NCBI GenBank assembly: GCA_943737045.1
Contig: CALSFV010000332.1
Location: 271,722-335,721 of the forward strand
Reading direction: 5' to 3'
Source: Parapristionchus giblindavisi
Taxonomy: Eukaryota; Nematoda; Chromadorea; Rhabditida; Diplogasteridae
Length of the DNA stretch: 64,000 nt
In this document: piece by piece, positions 41,801 through 52,300 of the stretch
Position numbering within the stretch: the stretch's first letter is position 1
Layout: each line of letters starts with the position of its first letter
The notes under the pieces: generated by a model
Told to the model about the DNA's origin: nothing
Seen by the model: only the letters and a program-made list of their open reading frames with translations
Databases searched by the model: none
Made by a program: the position numbers and the translations under genes

Positions 41801-42754
41801 TTTTGCTGAATATATGTAAAAAAATTTGAATAGAAAATGTATAAAGTATATGGACACCTATAGAATTGGATAGAAGAGAAGATGTGGGTACAGCCACTCG
41901 CCCTGTCGAAGAATGTAAAAATGAAAGGATAATTCAGTTTCATTATGATACAGCGAAAATCAGATTCAAGTAAGAATATTTCACCCTTTGTGTTTAATAA
42001 ATTAATTGCACAAAGTGTAAAAATATTACAATTAATTATTGAATCACAGAGTTCAAAGATCATGATAAGTTATCGCAAACTGACTGCTATTGCAGCTTAC
42101 TGTATGTTCATTGTGTCAAACTTTAAAGCGGATAAAAATTATCGCATTCTTCTTGTCAAATGTTCCATATTAGATCAGAAATCACGATCTAACATTTAAT
42201 ATGCAATGTTCTAATGTCGCTCTTATTCATGCTTAGTATGCAAAAGTGTTGTTTATGTTCCTTTTCTCCATATTGACGAAGATCTTTGGTTATCTAGCTC
42301 TTCTTGTGAATTCTTGAAATGTTTTCTTTTTCAAGTGTATTTTGATCATTGCATAGTCTAGTCGACATTAGACACTACTTAATGTATCGATTCATCCAAT
42401 GTTGATGTCATATGGTTCGCAGTAAACAAAATGTATCTCTCTCTCCCTCGCTCTTCTACTTCTTCCTCCTTCAGCGGTGAATTTTCGTGTGTTTTATTCG
42501 TCTTGTGTTCTTTGCTAATCCATTCTGTCACGGTTCATATCTTGTTCACTGAAATCTATCACTAAAAAAAAAGAAAACGTTTCCTACCTCTACTCTTTTC
42601 ATATTTATTTGTTCGTTCTCTTTTGGGAGAGTCGATTAATTTGTTAAAAATTGTTCTGCCTAAATGCTCGTTTCGCTATGGATTTCACGTTTCATTCATC
42701 TGTTAATGTGTGGTACTCAATATTACGATTCATCATTTTTATTATTATAGTGTC
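41801..42754. other. Divergent intergenic region
   Basis: Lies between the minus-strand PDZ gene and the plus-strand carrier, so it probably holds both promoters. No exon supported. Open frames at 41797-42199 show no splice context or family resemblance. An acceptor-like TATAG ends at 42750, just before the carrier ATG. Confidence 0.5.
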
Positions 42755-44693
42755 ATGGGGGACAATATTCCAAACTCGGTCAAATTCCTATTTGGAGGAC
42801 TCGCCGGGTAATCAATACTCTTGATAATCTAAATCTCATCATATATAATATATCAGAATGGGAGCAACTCTGGTCGTGCAACCTCTCGATCTTGTAAAGA
42901 ATCGTATGCAACTCTCAGGTTAATTAATATTATCCATTCATTAAGTACTACTATCATTAGTCCATTATTATAGTATAGTTAATATTAAACAACTAATTGA
43001 TGTAGGAACATCTGGAAAGAAGGAATATCGCAGTTCTTTCCATGCAGTTTCTTCTATTGTCAGAAATGAAGGAGTGAGGACAGTGTATACTGGATTAAGT
43101 GCTGGATTACTCAGGTTAGATGGTACATTGTATTTATTTCACTTTCAACTATCGCCTTTAACTTTTCTTTAAATTTGATAAATATCAATTATTATTGAGA
43201 CAAGCTACATACACTACAGTTCGTCTTGGTATCTACACATGGTTATTCGAGAAGTTTTCATCGTTAGTTTATTCATTATTTTACAATTATAAATAATATT
43301 GATTGTAGTGATACAGCAGCCCCTTCATTTGTTAAGAAAGCATCGATTGCAATGACTGCAGGAGCAATTGGAGCTTTTGCCGGTATTTATCTTATATTTA
43401 CTTTTACATATAGGCTAGGATAATCAAGGTTAATTACTAGATATATAGTGGAAATAAATAATTGTATATGCTAGTGACAACTTAATTACCATGTGATCTA
43501 TGAAAATATGAAAATATAAAATTGTGGAAAATGATATATATTAAGTAATAGTTTGATGGAAGTTGTATGAATACTTGTAGGTACACCAGCTGAGATTGTT
43601 CTTATTCGTATGACAGGAGATGGAAGACTTCCTCCTGAACAAAGAAGAAACTATAAGAATGCATTTGAAGCCATTCTTAGAATTGCTAGAGAAGAAGGAG
43701 TTTTGACACTATGGAGAGTATGTTTACTACTATCTTACTTTAGTCGATGAAACTAAGATTGATCTTTGATCTTTAGGGTGTTGCACCTACAGTAATGCGA
43801 GCGATGGTAGTGAATGCTGCACAATTAGCTACTTACTCACAGGTCAATTCTAAATATATTCTTTATAATGATTATAGAAGACTAAATATTAATGATAATA
43901 ATATTATAGGCAAAGGAAGCAATATCAGGATGGGGTATTCTTCCTCAAGGAATTGCTGTTCACTTTGCTGCTTCGATGATATCTGGATTCAATACTGCAT
44001 TCGTTAGTATGCCTGTTGATATCGCTAAGACTAGGTGAATAGTTACACTTATTGTTATGGAGAATACTATCAAAGATCTTTTTCAAGCTGAAATCATACA
44101 TTTTCGCCCCACCCACAATCTGTTGTTTTTGCGAATTATAAACTGACCCGAAATTAGAACAAAACTAACCCGATCTACATCTCAAGTACTCAAAACTGAC
44201 CCGGCATGGGGTGATTCTTACTAATCTCGATCTCCCGCATATTCCTAGATGCGTTTCGAGTCTCAAAACTGACCGCATCCACCAAAAGTGCTCACTCACA
44301 ATGTGGGTGCTCGAAAATGTATGGTTGAAATAACTAATTAGATGATGAATATAAATTTTGTTTATTTAAGAATTCAATCAATGCGTATAATTGATGGAAA
44401 GCCTGAATATAAGAATGCTGGTGATGTTATTCTAAAGGTATTCATTCTATTATATTCTATTCATTTATATATCTCATCTATTGATTAGGTTATTCGTAAC
44501 GAAGGAATATTCGCATTATGGAAGGGATTCACTCCTTGTTATATGCGTATTGGTCCTCATACCGTACTTACATTCATCATTCTCGAACAGGTATACTGTA
44601 CTTAGAGATTATTGATTTATTATATCCATTTTGTAGATGAATGGAGCTTACTATAAATATGTATTGGGAATTGAACCGAAGAGTGCACTTTAA
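42755..44693 (+). CDS. misc-1: Mitochondrial 2-oxoglutarate/malate carrier (SLC25A11 homologue)
   Basis: A complete three-repeat mitochondrial carrier of the inner membrane, exchanging 2-oxoglutarate for malate. It starts MGDNIPNSVKFLFGGLAGMG. Signature PxD/ExxK/R motifs are in QPLDLVKNRMQLSG, TPAEIVLIRMTGDGRLPPEQ and MPVDIAKTRIQSM. Blocks diagnostic of SLC25A11 rather than other carriers are TGLSAGLLRQATYTT, RLGIYTWLFEKF, EEGVLTLWRGVAPTVMRAMV, DGKPEYKNAGDV and LWKGFTPCYMRIGPHTVLTF. The end is YYKYVLGIEPKSAL. The C. elegans orthologue is, to my knowledge, misc-1. The exon beginning QATYTT requires a GAG acceptor (43198-43199). One intron holds a 0.23-kb inverted-repeat element. Confidence 0.95.
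44095..44323. mobile_element. Small inverted-repeat element in carrier intron
   Basis: CATACATTTTCG at the left with CGAAAATGTATG at the right; the pairing continues with CACCCACA/TGTGGGTG. The interior contains several ACTGACCCG-type words. Target duplication unresolved. Confidence 0.65.
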
Positions 44694-44829
44694 AAAGGAG
44701 ATCAATATAAATATTTTCTTCTTTTACTACCTCTATTTATACATCTTCTTTCATTATAACTTATATGTATATGATATCAATTGAGTATTTGACAACTCGA
44801 ATATTATTCATTCCATTAGTATCAATTAC

Positions 44830-45162
44830 CACGGCGGTTCAATGAAGAGAAATCCCTACATTTAACTTTGGCTTGAAGGCTCTTGCATTACGAAAAATCG
44901 GCAAAGTTGATTTGCATTGGGCGGGATTCGAACCTACGAGGTTCGGATCGCTAAACAAAAGCTCTATCCACTAAGCCATCTCGGCATGTCTTGCGAATCG
45001 TAAAACTCCATGATAGATCTAGTCAGAAGCGAGCGCCCAGATACACCGTAATCAACTTTCGCGCTGGGAGAACCTAGATGTTTTACTGCTTATCATCACT
45101 CAGTTTGCGATACTTTCTTTCTCAGGCAAGAGCTTCTTAGTTACTATCATTGAGCCGCCGTG
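44830..45162. mobile_element. 333-bp TIR element with tRNA-like core, 5-bp target duplication
   Basis: Begins CACGGCGGTTCAATGA and ends TCATTGAGCCGCCGTG, flanked by ATTAC on both sides (44825-44829 and 45163-45167). AAGAGCTT/AAGGCTCTTG words pair further in. The centre holds a minus-strand tRNA-like sequence. Located in the short intergenic space after the carrier gene. Confidence 0.8.
44918..44988 (-). other. tRNA-like sequence with strong A and B boxes
   Basis: On the minus strand, GCCGAGATGGCTTAGTGGAT provides an excellent A box (TGGCTTAGTGG), and GGTTCGAATCC 40-odd bases later is a canonical B box. The D-arm pairs, but the acceptor ends (GCCGAGA against CCCGCCC) and T stem do not, so this is probably a tRNA pseudogene or SINE-like pol III promoter captured by the element. 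Confidence 0.65.
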
Positions 45163-45490
45163 ATTACGGCAATAACTAATAATGTAGCTTTTAATTTTAG
45201 CTGCAATAGGGTAGATAAATATAATCATGGTATTGATCCATTCAGTCATAATCAATTATTGATCTTTTATTCTGAAGATATTCATTTATTTTCCCGTCCA
45301 TAGCATTTATACCATAGATTTGATTGAAATACGTAATATCATAGTATTATCCATGTTATTTGTTAGAATTTGTTACCGATAAAGAAGATATTAATATGTT
45401 TTGTCACTCCATCTTTTCGGTTAATCAACCGTACTCAATATCGTAGTTAGGAATGATCTGATCGATAATCAATAGTTGATTACAGTAGTA

Positions 45491-46427
45491 ATGTCGATAT
45501 GTCTAGTGCACACATCGGTGCGTGGAGTGCGTTCACTCAATCAAACACACTTTGCTGCACCATGGCCATTTGTCAAGAAAGGTATACGGTAGAATATTCT
45601 GGTGATTACGGTAGGATCATAATTTCAGGCGCATACGGTCAGCGTAAAATCGGTCCCTATAAGATTGAGAAGAATAGATGGCCAGGTCCTGATCGTGAAT
45701 TTCCTGAATTGAGTCCCAAATGGAATAAAGAGAATCCTGCTGTTCTACACAAGTAACATTTATAATATGTTAATCGATATCATGATGATATGGTTAATCA
45801 TTGATTGATTTTCAGTTACACAGGAGTTCGACCTGAAGGATATGTTGATGAAGCCTCAGGGAAGTTCATTCCAGTACAAGAAATGAAAGCAGAGATTGTC
45901 GCTCCAGATCTATCTGGATTTCAGTAAGGATTACTGTATTTATATAATGGAATATATTACTGATTTCAAATGATAGAGTTGATAACAATCAAAATAAGTT
46001 TAAAGTTAATTAGAATCTATTACAGTATTCAGTGTGTATTCATGACACTAATTACAGATTGAAACCATATGTATCATATCGAGTAGATGTAGAGATTGAA
46101 AAGAGAAGGAAAGAATATGAATTGAAAGTAAAAGAGAAAGGATCAGAAGCATTGGCTGATCTATATACATTGGAAGATCAAAGGTATTTCATTGATTGGT
46201 CTATTACATCAGTTACTGTATTCTATGTTATACGGTAGACAAAATATTGATTGATTGATTATAGATGGCCTCCTCCAAAGATGACAGCAGAGACACTGTT
46301 TGAATTGATCTATGCAGATGATGTAAGGAAGGCATTTAAAGAGGGAAAGTATGGAAAGATTACTTCTATTAGTGAAACTGATAGACCTCTTGATAAGAGT
46401 GATATCAAAGAATCTCTCAATCGATAA
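45491..46427 (+). CDS. mrpl-41: Mitochondrial large-subunit ribosomal protein mL41
   Basis: Start chosen at 45491. This frame reads MSICLVHTSVRGVRSLNQTH then FAAPWPFVKKG, a basic, Arg-containing mitochondrial presequence, and joins in phase across a 47-bp intron (45583-45629) to AYGQRKIGPYKIEKNRWPGP. A longer unspliced frame from 45499 also stays open but gives a presequence without such features. Family blocks: YTGVRPEGYVDE, PVQEMKAEIVAPDLSGFQLK, PYVSYRVDVEIEKRRKEY, WPPPKMTAETLFELIYADDV. Human MRPL41 has the equivalent [20 protein letters not shown]. The protein is a structural component of the mitoribosome. The DJ-1 gene follows 168 bp downstream on the same strand. Confidence 0.88.
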
Positions 46428-46594
46428 TCTTTCAATTATTTTAGTCACTTATCATTTTAGTTGTTGTTGTTTTTTTTTGTTTGATAAAGGTTTCCGATCA
46501 TCTCATATCAATCGATATTACGGTAATCAATATCCGTGTTCTACTGTACATTTGAAGAATAAAGTGAATAGATGGATATTATAATAATTGGAGG

Positions 46595-47666
46595 ATGCGT
46601 CGTGCTTTGATCATTCTTGCTGAAGGAGCTGAAGAAATGGAGGTAAGATATTGAATTATTGATTGGTTTATCTATCGTTATTGTTTATCTTATAGGTAGT
46701 TATCACTTCCGATGTACTTCGTCGTGCTGGAATTGAGGTAAATCAAAATATATTATTATTGCTTAAGGTCGGCAGTTAACGTTTTTTGTAATCTTCATTC
46801 ATTCTTCTATAAATATCTTGAAACACAAATGGCTAGAGTAGTAGTCTGAGTGGTTGATTCATTGATAGGCTTTGCTTCATTCAAATATCATTCATTTTTT
46901 CCATTCTATTTTTATTCTAATATATTTCTCCATGATTGATCTTCTGTTGATATAGGTGACGATTGGTGGTCTACTTGGTTCATCTCCTGTTGTCTGTGCC
47001 CGTAAGGCCAAACTCGTGCCTGATGCTTCTTTTGATGATGCAGTCAAGGAGAAACATGATGTTGTCATTCTTCCTGGAGGTCTTCCTGGAGCTCAAACTC
47101 TTGCTGATGTAAGTATACTGTAACAATGACTATTATTGATTATAATGAATAATATATAAATTGTAGACTCCAAAAGTAGGAGATGCTCTTCGTTCTCAAT
47201 TATCATCTGGTGGATATATTGCTGCTATATGTGCAGCTCCTATTGCATTTGCTTCTCATTCAATACAGAAAGGAGCTACTCTCACTAGTTTCCCTTCTAT
47301 GAAAGGAAAACTTGTTGAAGCTGGTATGGTAGATCATGATTACGATACAAATATTATCATTATAGGTTACAATTATGTGGAGGATCGTGTAGTTGTCGAT
47401 GGAAAGGTACCGTATTCTATCATTGTATAATTATTCTATTCTATTCCGTCTATTCTGTCATACTGTAGATCCTATAATATTTCTTGATCAGTCATTATAA
47501 TTCCTAATGAAATCATTGTACTTATCATATTATACTCTATCGTATATTATAGATGATTACATCACGTGGACCAGGAACAGCATTTGAATTTGCACTCAAA
47601 CTCGTTGAGATACTTGTAAGTAGTGAAGAATCGAAGAAACTTCATGAGGGCATGTTACTCAAGTAA
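46595..47666 (+). CDS. DJ-1/PARK7 family protein
   Basis: Seven exons encode a complete ThiJ/PfpI-fold protein of about 185 residues. It starts [20 protein letters not shown]; the EEME Glu corresponds to DJ-1 Glu18. Then come [20 protein letters not shown] and [18 protein letters not shown]. The reactive cysteine is in [15 protein letters not shown] (DJ-1 Cys106, usual context AAICAGP). [20 protein letters not shown] and [12 protein letters not shown] complete the core. DJ-1 proteins protect against oxidative and carbonyl stress; C. elegans has two (djr-1.1 and djr-1.2), and I cannot tell which this matches. Intron 2 is unusually long (about 216 bp). A T-rich spacer separates it from mL41, compatible with an operon. 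Confidence 0.93.
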
Positions 47667-48410
47667 TCGTTCATATTGTACTACAATAGTCACCGATATC
47701 GTTCCCTTGTAGTCACAGTTATTCCTTTTTCTATTCCTATTCCTGGTGTATGTTGACATAATTGTATATTGTATATGGTAGATAAAGTATTTATTGTTTT
47801 TTTGTTACTTTTTTGCACTTAAAAAAGTTCAGACTAACTTTCATATTTGGACAGAAATTATGGTCCTTTCCTATGATTCAAAGCTCGAAACGTAGTAATA
47901 TCCGATTTCGAGAGATATTTTCAAGGTAAAGAATGGTTTAATCTGACACTTGGTGCCAGAGTTGACACAATGAACAATAAATTGTGCACGCGTGCGGCTG
48001 CGCTGCGGTCATCGGATTCTCTCAATTTTCACGTTTCATGTTATAATGTTAAAATACTTAATATTGCTCTTATTTCTCTCCGAAAACTTCGATATTTTCG
48101 GGCACCCCTCATTCCTCGCAAATCTCAACTTTATAGCAAAAGAGATCTAGGGTTTTACTTATTGTCCATATTTTTTCAACTTTATTTGCTTGTTTACCGA
48201 AAGTATAAAAAAAACAAAGCAAGTTGAAAAATGCTTTGAAACGGTTGCGCGCTCTTTTCGTAATGGGCAACAATGGCACAATTTTTAAGCATTTTGTAAC
48301 TTGCTTCGTTGTTGACACTTGCGGCAAACTTGCGATCTCAGTGTTGTTCATATGGTGCATTTGCTTGGTTCACAATTAATTGGGTTTTAACTTTATATGT
48401 TTCTAGAAGG
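47667..48410. other. Intergenic upstream of SDHD
   Basis: No supported gene. The GC content rises locally around 47980-48030 and 48240-48330. TTTCTAG at 48400-48406 is an acceptor just before the SDHD start, so this stretch may hold a promoter and an outron. Confidence 0.5.
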
Positions 48411-49083
48411 ATGTCGTCTCTTGGATCATTGACCCTTCGTTCAGCTTTCCGTGTTAACAAGGCTCTTCTGACATCGAGAGTATCTCCTCGTCTCTGTGTT
48501 CCTCTCAGAGCAGCTACTACTCTTAATGATGGAGCCAGCAAAACTCACGATCACTCTTCTCATTTCAAAGTAAGTTCCCCTTTTGTTCTTGGTTGTATCT
48601 TAAATACATCGTTCAACGTAGACATGAGTACTTTTTTCATGATATAAATTGTTCTGTTTCAGTTTGAGCGTTACTTCGCTGCTGGTATGATGCCATTGAT
48701 TCCTGCTGCCTACTTCATCCATGGCCCCATTATGGATGCTGCACTTACTGTAGCTCTTACCCTCCATATCCACTGGTTAGCCATTTACTTTCTATTCGTA
48801 CAATAACATCTGAAGTATCATTATTAGTTATTGATTGATTGTGTCAGGGGAGTACAAGGAGTAGTAGCTGACTATGCTCGTCCCTTCGTCATTGGTCAGA
48901 CTGCTGCTAAGGCTGCACGTGCCTCTGTCTATCTCATCACTGCAATGCTCCTTGCTGGTCAGTCCAATCATACAACTATTGTTTATTCTTCATTACTTAT
49001 CATGTATGAATTGAGGTCTTCTCCATTTCAACACGAACGATGTCGGAATCACAAAGGCATTCGAGATGGTCTTCTCTCTATAA
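48411..49083 (+). CDS. sdhd-1: Succinate dehydrogenase cytochrome b small subunit (SDHD)
   Basis: Four exons encode the membrane anchor of mitochondrial complex II. The presequence is [20 protein letters not shown] with further Arg/Ser residues. The core is [20 protein letters not shown], then [20 protein letters not shown], where the HIHWG His corresponds to the haem ligand and the following DYARP region to the quinone site Asp-Tyr. Then come [20 protein letters not shown] and [19 protein letters not shown], matching the human FNYHDVGICKAVAMLWKL end. The last exon (49016-49083) follows a GAG acceptor and is essential for this match. It has three expected membrane helices. The ZCCHC4-like gene follows 239 bp downstream. 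Confidence 0.93.
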
Positions 49084-49321
49084 AGTGTTGTATGAATGAA
49101 TATAATGACTCTTCTCATAATAGTCTTCTTCTCATTCTGATTGTCCTGGTGTTTCTCCCTTTAATAGTGTATGTAGAAATATAGTAGAGATATCTTTCAT
49201 TGATTATAGATGAGGTTGAATGATAAACACGATTATAATTATACATGATTCATCTATCGTTGTTGATGTTCTTTACGTCTTTGATATCGTTGTGTCATTT
49301 GTCTATGAATGGCTGAAAAGT

Positions 49322-52300
49322 ATGCCCATGTCTCAGATGTCCAAAGGAAAGTCTAAAAAGCAAAAGAAGGAATTCTTTGGCAAAAAGTTGAACCGAGGAA
49401 AGGTTTTCAAGAAGAAGGTACGATCGATCTACAATCACGTACAGTATCTTTTGTATTCGTTGTAGGATGTACCACCGAAACCTTCTGCACCTCCTCTAAG
49501 AGAACGAGGACGATTTGAATTAGTTCATGACTATGATGGAGATGTTCAATCTTGTTCACATGGTACGTATCGAATATGGTTATCACGGGTCTCCTGTAAA
49601 AGTGTATGAAAAATAGAACCTTTTTCGACAGGAAAAAATTGATTTCCTCTGTTTTTATTGATCGTTGTTAGACCGGCCTAACTGAGTGCGAAAACAACAT
49701 TTTCAAATTTTGTTTTTCGGAATTTGCATATCTATGTAATTTGTTTCCTGTAAACTTCAGATGAGTGTAACTCTCTTCGTTTTTGTGCTACCGTGTTCAA
49801 TTTTTTATTGATCGGTTGCTAATGACCTCGTCTACAAATAACTCAATTGAGGATATGGTCGGAAATGTTGTTTTTCATGTGTTATTGCATGAAAACTGTT
49901 TTTCAGCATACAAAATGAGATGTTTCTCGAAAATTTTCTCTAAAGGATAAGAGTTTTATTGCGGATTCGGATTCCCCGTCCACAAATTGGGGTATCATGA
50001 TATATCTTTTAACCCAACTCTGTCCCCCCAATAGTGCTTCTGTATATCGTCCTGGACTTGGTGCAATTTTCTCTCAAATCACATTTTTGGCTGTAAATCA
50101 GCTCAAACTTATGCTAATTTTCTTATTAGCATATTTAAACCCCGTATCTCGACCAGCCTTACAAAATTGTCTTAGTGGTTCGAATTCTCAACAACACTCA
50201 TTTTTGAGTTATTAATCGAAAACTGATTTTATTAACGGTTTTTAGCCTTTCTGGCTTATGCAACTTGAAAACTCCAGCGTTTTCGTTTTGTTTTCAAATA
50301 TAATGATGTTTTATTTTTCAATTGACTTTAAACCATCGATTTATCATGTCCGAGAGAAGAGAACATTTGGGGATGCGAGAGTGATAACTTCGGATGCATT
50401 CTATGATATAATAATAATAATAATAGTTATTTCTCAGAGTTTTACGAATGTTCAACGGATAATAATGGATAACTGTTTGAGTCAAGAATGACTCAAAACA
50501 GCTTCTTCGACCTTAACGATCAATAAACAAATACCAATAAACAATAAATAGGAACATTGGGAAGTCATATCGTTAATAAAATCAGTTTTCGATTAATAAC
50601 TCAAAAATGAGTGTTGTTGAGAATTCGAACCACTAAGACAATTTTGTAAGGCTGGTCGAGATACAGGGTTTAAATATGCTAATAAGAAAATTAGCATAAG
50701 TTTGAGCTGATTTACAGCCAAAAATGTGATTTGAGAGAAAATTGCACCAAGTCCAGGACGATATACAGAAGCACTATTGGGGGGACAGAGTTGGGTTAAA
50801 AGATATATCATGATACCCCAATTTGTGGACGGGGAATCCGAATCCGCAATAAAACAACAAATTACATAGATATGCAAATTCCGAAAAACAAAATTTGAAA
50901 ATGTTGTTTTCGCACTCAGTTAGGCCAGTCTAACAACAATCAATAAAAACAGAGGAAATCAATTTTTTCCTGTCGAATGGTTTCATACACTTTTACAGGA
51001 GATCCGTGTTATAGAAGAGAAATATGCAAATGAGTATCAATTTCACTACATAAATCCATTTAAAAAGGTCAAATATACTGTATACTATACAGTCCCGCAC
51101 GATCGCCCTCCCTAAAGGCGGGCCGACGCGACATGATTCATGTCGCCTCATGTCGCATCTTTCTAAAAGATTTTTAAAACATTTCATTAGTTATGATCAT
51201 TGCATCATCAGATTATATTAAGATCACCGTTGAAACGAATAAAATTGGTTAACTTTGGACAGAGTTATTGAAAGATCATGGCTGACGGTGGTGCTACCGT
51301 AATCCCATCAAATTTGAGTTTCCCGCACTTTTCATTGACCCTGCGAAATCGATTTTCTCACGAACGTGTTTTAGAACGCCTTTTTCTCGTTTTGGAAGTA
51401 TTTTATTTGTAAATATTGTAATTATTTCACAAAATACACGAGAAAATACAAAAGAAAATCCGCGAAAAGCATTCTAAAACACGTTCGTGAGAAAATCGAT
51501 TTCGCAGGGTCAATAAAAAGTGCGGGAAATTCAAATTTGATGGGATTACGGTAGCACCCCGTCAGACATGTTCCTTCAATAACTTTGTCTAGAGTTAACC
51601 AATTTTATTCGTTTCAACGGTGATCTTAATATAATCTGATGATCCAATGATCACAACTAATGAAATGTTTTAAAAATCTTTTAGAAAGATGCGATATGAG
51701 GCGACATGAATCATGTCGCGGCGGCCCGCCTTTAGGGAGGGCGATCGTGCGGGACTGTATACGTTAATTAGAATACTTGAATCTGATTACTAAAATTGTT
51801 ATTATATACAGTTCTTTCGTATTTAACTGAATTTCTATATCTCGAAGTAGTAATTATCGATTTGGTTATCTTCTCAGGACCATGTCTGCTCTTTCTTGAT
51901 AGAAAAGCTTCGCAACGACACTTTTCGTGCGCCATTTACAGGTAATTTTTAGTAGCACTTGTTGTTTACATAAATGAAATGTGATAAATCTTGGTTGAAT
52001 ATAAGTAATTCAGAGATACAGAGAAGTGTTCATTCCGTGCTATTCTTAAAGATGATGGATCAATAGAGAATATATCACCAGAAGAAGTTGTTCCTCTTCC
52101 TAAGAAATATAACTATGCTATTATTCCGAAGAAGTGAGATATTGAACCTACCGTAGTCTATTCACACCATCTCATTCAGATTGAAAGAGATTCCTAAAGG
52201 ATCAAAGATCGTCTATTGTCCTCAGTGCATTGAGGTCTGATCTTTCTAAATCAATTATTGATTAGATACGGTAATCTTGGTCAGGTCTTCGAGGGAAAGC

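Noticed and set aside
41945..42199. 84-codon frame between the PDZ gene and the carrier
   Set aside because: No splice sites, signal or family resemblance, and an overlapping frame of similar length exists on the other strand.
44918..44988. Functional tRNA gene
   Set aside because: A and B boxes are good, but the acceptor stem does not pair (GCCGAGA against CCCGCCC) and the T stem is mismatched, and it lies inside a TIR element.
45499..45756. Unspliced 85-codon frame as the mL41 start
   Set aside because: The ATG at 45491 with a 47-bp intron gives a better presequence (Arg-rich, then APWPFVKKG) and an in-phase join to the mature protein; the unspliced frame is kept only as a possible minor isoform.
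49220..49465. Start of ZCCHC4 at an upstream ATG in the same open frame
   Set aside because: The upstream part is hydrophobic AT-rich sequence unlike ZCCHC4 N-termini and overlaps a probable acceptor near 49208; the start at 49322 gives the expected Lys-rich N-terminus.
49997..50877. 72/94-codon frames in the ZCCHC4 intron
   Set aside because: Identical mirror frames from the two arms of a foldback element; no evidence of coding constraint.
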